Assembly: GCA_001899805.1 (NCBI GenBank)
Contig: MKWP01000009.1
Coordinates: forward strand, 1 to 64,000
DNA length: 64,000 nt
From: Lysobacterales bacterium 66-474
GTDB lineage: Bacteria > Pseudomonadota > Gammaproteobacteria > Xanthomonadales > Rhodanobacteraceae
Direction of reading: 5' to 3'
Shown here: positions 34,262 to 41,336 of the stretch, piece after piece
Layout of the letters: each line of letters starts with the position of its first letter
Numbering within the stretch: the stretch's first letter is position 1
Position numbers and translations under genes: made by a program
The notes under the pieces: generated by a model
Told to the model about the DNA's origin: nothing
The model's database searches: none
The model's input: the letters and a program-made list of their open reading frames with translations, nothing else

Positions 34262-37255
34262 TCAGGCATCGGCCAGCTCGATCCGGTGCCCCGGCACGCC
34301 GGGCTCGGGATCATGCTCCAGCCGCACCCTCAGGTCGAACCACGCGGCCTGGCCCGTCACCGGATCGCCGTTGGCGTAGCGCGTGTCGCCGGCGCGTTCG
34401 CCGATCAGGTGGTTGAGCAGGAACCCGTCCACGAACTCCGGCGCGCGGTCACCCAGTTTCCAGGCACCGCGCTTCTTGCCGATCGCGTTCCAGGTCCACA
34501 CCGTGCCTGGCGCGGTGGCCGCGTGCGCACAAACTTCCACGCGGATGCGACCGCGCGGCGACGCGATCCACGCCCAGTCACCGCTCCGGAGCGCATGCCC
34601 GGCCAGCGTACGCGGATGGACGTACAGCACGTTGCGCGCCGCGATCTGCCGCAGCCAGCGATTCTGCGAACCCCATGCGTGGTACATGAACATTGGCCGC
34701 TGGGTGATGGCGGAAAGCGGGTAGCTGCCTTTCCCTTCTCCCCCCGGGAGAAGGTGGCGCAAAGCGCCGGATGAGGGTCCGTTGTCATCGAGGCGTTGGT
34801 GCGGCGCCGTACCCTCACCCAGCGCGCTGTGCGCGCTTCCCTCTCCCGAGGGGAGAGGGAAATCAGCGTCGCTTCGCGACGAATACCAAAAAGGCACCGG
34901 ATCGAAATACCGCGCCACCCGCGCGCGCTCCGATTCCGGCGGTTGCACCGCACCATGGCCCTGCGCCGCGAGCCGGAAGTGTTGCAGCGTTTCGCAATAC
35001 AACTGCATGGTGACCGGTTCGGTGGAACCCGCGAAGCCCATCGACTGCGCCCACTCGAGGTAATCGCGATTGGCCATCCGGTAATACGCGCCGGCTTCCG
35101 GGATTTTCGATTCGAAGAAACAGCCGTGTTCGATGTAGCGCTGCAACTGGTCCGGGTTCGGTGCGCCCTTGCCGGCTTGCGAACCGTCCGCGCCGCGCCA
35201 GCCTGCAAGCATGCCCACGCCGGGCGCGCGTTCATGCCGCACCATGTAATCGGCATAGCTCCTGTAGGTCGGCGCGCCTTCGGTGTCGGCCATGTTCGGC
35301 AAATTCAGGCGTGCACCGAGGTCCAGCAATACATCCTGGAATGACCGCACGTCGCGATCGGGTCGGACCACGGGTTGTCGTATCGCGTCGGCCGCGCCTT
35401 CGGCGTCGCTGATCGGACGGTCCAGCAGGCTGATGCAGTCGTAGCGTTCGAGGTAGGTCGTGTCCGGCAGCACCAGGTCGGCGAACGCGACCGTTTCCGA
35501 ATCGTAGGCATCGACGTAGATGATGTGCGGGATCTTGTAGTTGCCCGCGTCATCGCGCGCGCACAGCAGCTTGCGGGTCGCGGTGGCATCCATCGCCGAG
35601 TTCCAGCCCATGTTGGCCATGAACAGGAACAGCGTGTCGATCTTCGAGGGATTCGCATCCACCGCATTGCGGATCACCGATTGCAACAAGCCGTGCGCCG
35701 CCAGCGGATATTCCCAACTGAAAGCATGATCGATGCGACGTGGCCGGCCTTCTGCATCGACCAACAGATCGTCGGGCGATTGCGGATAGCCGAGCGGGTT
35801 GCCGGTGAGCGTGCCGTCCGGTTTGCGCGCCTTGGCCGGCTTGTTGCCGGGCGGCGCGGGTTTCGGATACGGCGGTTGGTAGCGGAAGCTGCCGGGCGTG
35901 TCGATCGCGCCGAGCAGGATCTGCAGCACATGGATCGTGCGGCAGGTGTGAAAGCCGTTGGCGTGTGCGGCGATTCCGCGCATCGCGTGCATCGAGACCG
36001 GACGGCCGGGCATGGTGTCGTGATGGCGGCCGTGGGTGTCGGTCCATGCGATCGGCAACTCGATCGCTTCCTCGAACGCCGTGTGCGCGAGTTCGGCGGC
36101 GAGCCGGCGGATCGTTGCTGCATCCACGCCGCAGCGTTCGCTGACGTTTTCCGGCGCGTACTCGTCGGCGAGAAATCGTTCGGCAACGATTTGGAAGGCT
36201 GGCACCGCCTTGCGGCCGTCGGGCAGCGTGTATTCGCCTGCGATCAATGGCGCGATGTCGGGCTGTGTGGCGTCGACAATCATCGAGCCTGGTTGCTTTT
36301 GCTCGTCATTCCGGCGCAGGCCGGAATCCAGTGGTGAAGGCCGCCCGTCACCAGATAAAACCGGGCCCCGGCCTTCGCCGGGGCGACGAGCGGAAGCGCA
36401 CACCGCGCACAACGGCTTGCCGTCCGCGTCGCGCGCGATCAGTCCATCGTCCGCCGCGCCCGGATCGCGGATCACCAGATGATGCGCGTTGCTGTAGCGC
36501 ACCAGGTAATCGAAATCCACGCGGTCGTTCTGCAGCAATTCGTGGATCAGCACGCCGGCCAGCAAGCCATCGGTGCCCGGGTTCACCGGGACCCATTCGT
36601 CCGCGATCGACGCGTAACCCGTGCGCACCGGATTGATCGCGACGATCTTGGCGCCGCGCGCCTTCATCTTGCCGAGGCCAAGCTTGATCGGGTTCGAATC
36701 GTGGTCCTCGGCCACGCCCCACAGCATCAGGTATTTGGTGCGCTCCCAATCGGGCTCGCCGAATTCCCAGAACGAGCCGCCGAAGGTGTACATGCCGGCC
36801 GCCGCCATGTTCACCGAACAGAAGCCGCCGTGCGCGGCGTAGTTGATGGTGCCGAACTGCTGCGCCCACCAGCCGGTCAGGGCCTGCGACTGGTCGCGGC
36901 CGGTGAAGAACGCGAGTTCATCCGGATTGCGCGCGCGGATGTCGCCCAGCCACTTCGTCGCGAGCTGAAGCGCTTCGTCCCATTCGATCTCGCGGAACTC
37001 GCGCGCGCCGCGTTCGCCCGTGCGCAGCAACGGCTTGCGCAAGCGTGCCGGCGAATAGTGCTGCATGATGCCCGACGAACCCTTCGCGCAGATCACGCCG
37101 CGGTTGACCGGATGTTCGGGATTGCCGTCGATGTAACGGACGCGGCCGTTCTTCAGGTGCACTCTTATCCCGCAACGGCACGCGCACATGTAGCACGTCG
37201 TGGTTTTGATCTCGTCGCCAGTGGGTTCGTTGAGTTTGAGATTCTTGTGGGGCAT
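34262..37255 (-). CDS. molybdopterin oxidoreductase catalytic subunit (SoeA-like), with two repeat-encoded inserts
   Basis: A 997-residue complex iron-sulfur molybdoenzyme subunit. Seen: the N-terminal cluster C21-x2-C24-x3-C28-x27-C56, a probable molybdenum-ligand Cys146 in GGFCSVNMAAAG, RTGYASIADEWVPVNPGTDG, and a C-terminal dinucleotide-binding domain (VYVHPRTLAGHALRSGDW-like). No twin-arginine signal, so the enzyme is cytoplasmic-facing, as for SoeA sulfite dehydrogenase. Two inserts are encoded by palindromic repeats: residues about 285-321 and 797-843. The first 88 bp are duplicated upstream. Alternatives: polysulfide/thiosulfate- or DMSO-reductase-like enzymes. Confidence 0.82.
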   Translation of the reverse strand: MPHKNLKLNEPTGDEIKTTTCYMCACRCGIRVHLKNGRVRYIDGNPEHPVNRGVICAKGSSGIMQHYSPARLRKPLLRTGERGAREFREIEWDEALQLATKWLGDIRARNPDELAFFTGRDQSQALTGWWAQQFGTINYAAHGGFCSVNMAAAGMYTFGGSFWEFGEPDWERTKYLMLWGVAEDHDSNPIKLGLGKMKARGAKIVAINPVRTGYASIADEWVPVNPGTDGLLAGVLIHELLQNDRVDFDYLVRYSNAHHLVIRDPGAADDGLIARDADGKPLCAVCASARRPGEGRGPVLSGDGRPSPLDSGLRRNDEQKQPGSMIVDATQPDIAPLIAGEYTLPDGRKAVPAFQIVAERFLADEYAPENVSERCGVDAATIRRLAAELAHTAFEEAIELPIAWTDTHGRHHDTMPGRPVSMHAMRGIAAHANGFHTCRTIHVLQILLGAIDTPGSFRYQPPYPKPAPPGNKPAKARKPDGTLTGNPLGYPQSPDDLLVDAEGRPRRIDHAFSWEYPLAAHGLLQSVIRNAVDANPSKIDTLFLFMANMGWNSAMDATATRKLLCARDDAGNYKIPHIIYVDAYDSETVAFADLVLPDTTYLERYDCISLLDRPISDAEGAADAIRQPVVRPDRDVRSFQDVLLDLGARLNLPNMADTEGAPTYRSYADYMVRHERAPGVGMLAGWRGADGSQAGKGAPNPDQLQRYIEHGCFFESKIPEAGAYYRMANRDYLEWAQSMGFAGSTEPVTMQLYCETLQHFRLAAQGHGAVQPPESERARVARYFDPVPFWYSSRSDADFPLPSGEGSAHSALGEGTAPHQRLDDNGPSSGALRHLLPGGEGKGSYPLSAITQRPMFMYHAWGSQNRWLRQIAARNVLYVHPRTLAGHALRSGDWAWIASPRGRIRVEVCAHAATAPGTVWTWNAIGKKRGAWKLGDRAPEFVDGFLLNHLIGERAGDTRYANGDPVTGQAAWFDLRVRLEHDPEPGVPGHRIELADA
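34725..34865. repeat. inverted repeat pair in frame inside the molybdoenzyme gene
   Basis: CTTCTCCCCCCGGGAGAAGG and CCCTCTCCCGAGGGGAGAGGG-type hairpins in a GGATGAGGGT...ACCCTCACCC arrangement. It adds about 47 residues near the C-terminus of the subunit. Related pieces lie between genes at 39595-39770 and 41285-41330. Confidence 0.7.
36290..36400. repeat. REP palindrome pair in frame inside the molybdoenzyme gene
   Basis: CATTCCGGCGCAGGCCGGAATCC followed by CCCCGGCCTTCGCCGGGG (both cut to cores) is the same family as the intergenic repeats at 37490 and 39575. It adds about 37 residues in frame. Confidence 0.7.
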
Positions 37256-37256
37256 G
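37169..37256. repeat. 88-bp direct repeat, copy 1 (start of the molybdoenzyme gene)
   Basis: Covers the start codon and the first codons up to the second half of the CxxCxxxC motif. It is identical to 37391-37478 except one base (37240 A versus 37462 G), giving an offset of 222 bp. Confidence 0.92.
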
Positions 37257-37667
37257 AGTGCGCGCGCCTGAAGGTTCCGGCTTTACTGCTATCGAGCCGT
37301 CCATGGCGCTGGGCACCGGCCCGGCCATCCTTGGCCGGTCGCTCGCCTGCGCGCGATCTGCCCCCGGCAGATCGCAAGCGCGCCGCCTCGCCCGCAACGG
37401 CACGCGCACATGTAGCACGTCGTGGTTTTGATCTCGTCGCCAGTGGGTTCGTTGAGTTTGAGGTTCTTGTGGGGCATGCGTGGTTCCGGTTGTCATTCCG
37501 GCGAAGGCCGGAATCCAGCTTCCTGCCTTGACCTGGATCCCGGCCAATCCGTGGCCGGGATGACGAAGAACTCGAAGGTGCGATAACGGATGGTAGCCAC
37601 CCCGGCGCTTGCCGCCAATCGCGCGGCGCGGCATGCTGGAGTCTGCGGGTGTTGACGGGCCCTTGGC
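37257..37667. repeat. gap between molybdoenzyme gene and WYL gene: repeats and duplication
   Basis: This holds a hairpin series at 37297-37390 (GGCCGGCCATCC-like and GATCTGCCCCCGGCAGATC stems), copy 2 of the 88-bp repeat (37391-37478) and a REP pair at 37490-37570 (TTCCGGCGAAGGCCGGAA; CCCGGCCAATCCGTGGCCGGG). The remaining 37571-37667 precedes the WYL gene and shows no clear promoter. Confidence 0.7.
37289..37477 (-). pseudogene. truncated duplicate of the molybdoenzyme gene start
   Basis: A 62-codon frame. Its first 29 residues equal those of the intact gene (KTTTCYMCACRCG), then it diverges into repeat-derived sequence and stops. It lies directly upstream of the real gene on the same strand, so a transcript may carry both. 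It encodes only three cysteines of the cluster motif plus one, so it cannot build a normal [4Fe-4S] site. Most likely the product of a duplication or a recombination between repeats. Confidence 0.75.
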
Positions 37668-38648
37668 ATGCACCAGTACGAACGCGTCCTCAAGTTGCAC
37701 GGCATCTTCAAGTCGCACCGGCGGCCGGTCGGCGTGCAACGCCTGCGCGAGGAACTGGGCTGCTCGCGCGCCACCTTGTATCGCGACATCGCGTTCCTGC
37801 GTGATGCGCTGGGCGCACCGCTGGACAGCGATCCCGAAGGCGCGGGTTTTGCCTATGCCCAGGACGAAGGCGAGCGCTTCGAACTGCCCGGCCTGTGGCT
37901 GACCAGCGAGGAACTCTCGGCGTTGATGGCGCTGGAGGCGCTGGTCGCGCGTTCGGATCCGGGCGTGCTGGCCGATGCGCTGGCGCCATTCCGCGCGCGC
38001 GTCGAGAAACTGCTCAACGAACACGCCGGCACGCGCAAGCAACCGCTGGAGCGCATCCGCGTGGTGCCATGGGGTTCGCGCAAATTCAACCAGCAGGTGT
38101 TTCGCGCGGTGGCCGGTGCGGTGCTGGCGCGCCAGCAGTTGAAGTTCCGCTACCGCGCGCGCACCACCGGCGCCGACAGCGTGCGCCACGTGTCGCCGCA
38201 GCGGCTCACGCACTACCGCGACAACTGGTACCTGGATGCATGGGACCACGATCGCGAGGCGCTGCGCAGTTTCGCGGTGGATCGCATCGGTGAACCCGAG
38301 GCGCTCGACAAGCCCGCCGTCGACCGCAATGAGAAGGAATTGAACGACACCCTGGCGTCGAGCTACGGCATCTTCGCGGGCGCGCCCAAGGCCTGGGCGA
38401 CGATCCGGTTTTCCGCGCGCGCCGCGCGCTGGGTCGCCGACGAGCATTGGCATTCGCTGCAGGAAGGCCGCTGGCTCGACGACGGCCGCTACGAATTGAA
38501 GGTGCCGTATTCGCAATCGCGCGAGCTGGTGATGGACATCCTGCGCTACGGGCCGGATGCGCAGGTGGTGTCGCCGCAATCGCTGCGCGAGGAAATCCGC
38601 ATCATGCACAAGCTCGCGCTGGACGAGTACGACCACGCCAAGCCGTGA
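37668..38648 (+). CDS. HTH/WYL-domain transcriptional regulator
   Basis: A 326-residue regulator. Seen: an N-terminal winged helix (residues 1-55, VQRLREELGCSRATLYRDIAFLRD) and a WYL domain (about residues 140-215, LKFRYRARTTG, NWYLDAWDH), plus a C-terminal WCX-like extension. WYL proteins sense nucleic acid or small-molecule ligands and often control DNA-damage or defence genes. The patatin gene starts on its stop codon (GTGA overlap), so the two form an operon. Target genes unknown. Confidence 0.85.
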   Translation: MHQYERVLKLHGIFKSHRRPVGVQRLREELGCSRATLYRDIAFLRDALGAPLDSDPEGAGFAYAQDEGERFELPGLWLTSEELSALMALEALVARSDPGVLADALAPFRARVEKLLNEHAGTRKQPLERIRVVPWGSRKFNQQVFRAVAGAVLARQQLKFRYRARTTGADSVRHVSPQRLTHYRDNWYLDAWDHDREALRSFAVDRIGEPEALDKPAVDRNEKELNDTLASSYGIFAGAPKAWATIRFSARAARWVADEHWHSLQEGRWLDDGRYELKVPYSQSRELVMDILRYGPDAQVVSPQSLREEIRIMHKLALDEYDHAKP

Positions 38649-39562
38649 ACGACCGTCGCGAACTCGTGGTGCAGCCGCACGCCCAGCCCACCGTTGCGCT
38701 GGCGCTGGGCACCGGCGGCGCGCGCGGGCTGGCGCACATCGGCGCGATCGAGGCTGTCGCGGCCGCGGGCTACCGCATCACCGCGGTCTCCGGCAGCTCG
38801 ATGGGCGCGTTGATCGGCGGTATCCACGCGGCCGGCAAGCTCGACGTCTATCGTGACTGGGTGTGCGCGCTGCAGAAGATGGATGTGCTGAAACTGGTGG
38901 ACTGGACGCTGTCCGGCGCCGGGCTCATCAAGGGCGATCGCATCATCGGCGTGCTGCGCGAACTGATCGGGCCCGTGAACATCGAGGACTTGCCGATCCC
39001 GTTCACCGCGGTCGCGACCGACCTCGACCGCGAACGCGAGATATGGCTGACACGCGGCCCGTTGTTCGATGCGATCCGCGCCTCCATCGCGATCCCGACC
39101 ATCTTCCGCCCGCATCCCGTGCACGGACATCGCCTCGTCGATGGCGGACTGATGAATCCGCTGCCGCTGACGCCGCTGCTGCAATCGCCCAGCGACTACA
39201 CCGTCGCGGTCAACGTCAACGGTTCGCCCGAAACCCTGGCCGCCTCGCGCGCGCCCGCGAAGCAGCCCGCACGCACCGGATTGCGCAGCCGCGTCGCGGC
39301 GTTCGTCAAACGCACCATCGGCAACCACGACGACAAGGAAACCGAGCCCGGCTGGATGGACACGCTCACCCAATCGCTGGACCTGATGCAGCAGAACCTC
39401 ACCGGCTTCCGGCTCGCCGCGGACCGTCCCGACCTCGTGATCGAAATCCCGCGCAACGCCAGTGCGGTGTACGAGTTCTACCGCGCGTCGGAGTTGATCG
39501 AACTCGGGCGCGAGCGCGCCGAGCGCGCGCTGGCGGCGTGGCAGCCGCAGAGTCGCGGTTGA
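38645..39562 (+). CDS. patatin-like phospholipase
   Basis: A 305-residue patatin-family lipid hydrolase starting at GTG 38645 inside the WYL stop codon. Seen: the oxyanion loop GTGGARGLAHIGAI, nucleophile elbow GSSMG (Ser52) and the catalytic Asp in VDGGLMNP, completing the Ser-Asp dyad. This compact RssA/YchK-like form lacks a signal peptide and a barrel domain, so it is probably cytoplasmic. Co-expression with a WYL regulator is notable; the substrate lipid is unknown. Confidence 0.88.
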   Translation: MNDRRELVVQPHAQPTVALALGTGGARGLAHIGAIEAVAAAGYRITAVSGSSMGALIGGIHAAGKLDVYRDWVCALQKMDVLKLVDWTLSGAGLIKGDRIIGVLRELIGPVNIEDLPIPFTAVATDLDREREIWLTRGPLFDAIRASIAIPTIFRPHPVHGHRLVDGGLMNPLPLTPLLQSPSDYTVAVNVNGSPETLAASRAPAKQPARTGLRSRVAAFVKRTIGNHDDKETEPGWMDTLTQSLDLMQQNLTGFRLAADRPDLVIEIPRNASAVYEFYRASELIELGRERAERALAAWQPQSRG

Positions 39563-39782
39563 CCCTTGTTCGTCATCCCGGCGCAGGCCGGGATCCAGCT
39601 CTTTCCCTCTCCCGACGGGGTGAGAGGCGGCGCTTGCGAACTGCCAGTGGCGGTTCGCGCCGACTCGAACGCCCGAGGCAGGACGCCGAGGGCCGGGTTG
39701 CTTGGCGAGCACCGGACGCGCGAGCCTAGCAACGGTGGCGCGTAGCGCCGGGTGAGGGTACGGTCCCTCGCGTGATGCCGCA
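39563..39782. repeat. palindromic repeats after the patatin gene
   Basis: Contains TCATCCCGGCGCAGGCCGGGATCC (core GGCGCAGGCC) and a CCCTCTCCCGACGGGGTGAGAGG-like stem, ending in GGGTGAGGGTACGG. The families are the same as those inside the molybdoenzyme gene. No gene is seen here. Confidence 0.6.
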
Positions 39783-41157
39783 CGACATCCCTGTCTTTTT
39801 CCGCGCCGTCCCACGGCGCGGGCTACTTTCTGTTTCGGCAGAAAGTAGCCAAAGACCATTGCGCCTGTGGCGGAGGGTTCGGCAACATCGTGTTGCCTCA
39901 CCTTCCCTGCGATGCTCGCCGAACGGCAGCCGCGCCGAACTCGCACATCCCTGTGCTCAAACATGCGGCGCTTGCTCTGCCGTTCGGCTGCGCTTCTCGG
40001 CACCGCCAACGGCGCGAGGAAAGCTCGCTTCGTTGCCGGCCATCCATGGCCTGCTCCTATGGATTTACGTCAGACTTTGGTGGCTCGGTTGTGGCCGTCT
40101 CTGATTCATACTTTGCCAAGAACTCGTATAGAGCATCAACGAGCGGTTTATCTCCAAACGCTTTTGCTACCATGGTTGCAGCCATAAGGCCACGATAGAT
40201 GTAATTTTCAAAAGCATTTTCGCAATCATCGATACGTGACGTCCCAACCATCCCCTGAACATGAAAGTGTGGGGGATCGCCGCCGTACATTTCCATGATG
40301 TTTGCGGATTGTGCATGGACATAGCCGGAATACACGGTGCTCAAGCTCTCCTCCGCATCAAGCGCTTGAGAGATGTTTACCCCCTGACCGAGGGTGCGTA
40401 CGGTGTGGGCTCGAATCTTTTTCCGTGGAAGCAGGTCAGGCTTTGGAATTTGCAATGAGCCTTCTGGGCGTGAAAGGACGGTGTCGGCGTAGAACGCTAA
40501 GAGGTATCGTTTGTGCTTCGCTGTGCTAGTGCCACTCGTGACTGCACTGGCCAGGAATAAAATGTCTTCCTGAATTTCGTCGAGCGTTCGGAAGATCACG
40601 CCGACTTCTTGGGCGTATCCGGTGTCGAGGAGCACTGCCGCAGCGTTTAAGCCACTTATGTGACGGGCCAGCTTCTGTATGAGTGCTTCGTGAATACCTT
40701 TGGTGGCGTAGCGAAAAACAAAAGAATCCTTGTATGGAACACGCTGTGGTGGAGCGATGGCCGCCTCCATCCTTCGCATGGAGCTCGTCATTACCGTCAA
40801 GGCTTCGGTTCGCAGTTGATGCATGCTTTGGAGCCCGATCGTGGTTGCGTTCCAAACGTGTGACGGTGCGACCCTATCACTGCTCGGGTTCTAGATGTGG
40901 CTAAACGCAGGCCATGGATGGCCGGCAGCGAAGCTAGAAACGCGCCGTTGGCGGTGCCGCAGCCGCGCAGGCGATCGCGCGAGCAAGGCGCGCATGTTTG
41001 AGCGCAGGGATGTGCGAGTTCGCGCCGGCGCGCGATCGGCAAGCGGCAAGGGAAGGTGAGGCAACACGACGTTGCCGAACCCACCGCCACGGGCGCAGTG
41101 GTCTTTGGCCACTTTCTGCCGAAACAGAAAGTGGCTCGCTCGCCGCAGAGGCGAGCG
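39783..41157. mobile_element. structured repeat element B: inverted arms enclosing a cargo gene
   Basis: Left arm 39823-40054 and right arm 40907-41135 are near-identical inverted repeats of about 230 bp. Each starts with an ACTTTCTG/CAGAAAGT hairpin and CCAAAGACC and ends with GGCCATCCATGGCCTGC. The outer left end (CGACATCCCTGTC, stem CCGCGCCGT/ACGGCGCGG) and outer right end (CTCGCC/GGCGAG) match those of element A. The 852-bp core (40055-40906) carries one gene of clearly lower GC. No transposase or target duplication is visible, so the mobility mechanism is unknown. Confidence 0.75.
40057..40824 (-). CDS. low-GC cargo gene, helical protein of unknown function
   Basis: A 255-residue, mainly helical soluble protein. 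A segment near residues 45-95 (LARHISGLNAAAVLLDTGYA, FRTLDEIQEDILFLA) resembles the repeated long helices of DUF5677/HEPN-like proteins, which is only a weak hint. Base composition is near 50% GC by eye against about 68% around it, pointing to transfer. Its stop codon lies three bases from the left inverted arm, and its start is 83 bases from the right arm. No clear ribosome-binding site is seen at ATG 40824. Confidence 0.6.
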   Translation of the reverse strand: MHQLRTEALTVMTSSMRRMEAAIAPPQRVPYKDSFVFRYATKGIHEALIQKLARHISGLNAAAVLLDTGYAQEVGVIFRTLDEIQEDILFLASAVTSGTSTAKHKRYLLAFYADTVLSRPEGSLQIPKPDLLPRKKIRAHTVRTLGQGVNISQALDAEESLSTVYSGYVHAQSANIMEMYGGDPPHFHVQGMVGTSRIDDCENAFENYIYRGLMAATMVAKAFGDKPLVDALYEFLAKYESETATTEPPKSDVNP

Positions 41158-41336
41158 AAACTTTCGCGAAAGCGCTGCGCGCTCGGCGTAGACAAAATGG
41201 ATTCCGGGTTCTGGCCTGCGGCCAGCCCCGGAATGACGACGCTTGTTGGGGCGTGGTTTGCGCCAGGAGATAAGTGCTCGCGCGAGTGTGCACCCTCACC
41301 CGCCCTTCGGGCACCCTCTCCCGATGGGAGAGGGAT
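41158..41336. repeat. palindromic repeats downstream of uvrD
   Basis: Contains ATGGATTCCGGGTTCTGG ... CCAGCCCCGGAATGACG (41199-41240), the family of 9789-9905, and a CCCTCTCCCGATGGGAGAGGG stem near 41310-41332, immediately after the uvrD stop. These probably terminate uvrD transcripts. No gene is visible. Confidence 0.6.

Noticed and set aside
39783-41157. Classical IS element
   Set aside because: No transposase, no DDE or HUH motif in the cargo protein, and arms far longer than IS terminal repeats.
40797-41314. Open frames within the right arm of element B
   Set aside because: Same reasoning as element A; the frames are not kept between arms although the hairpins are.
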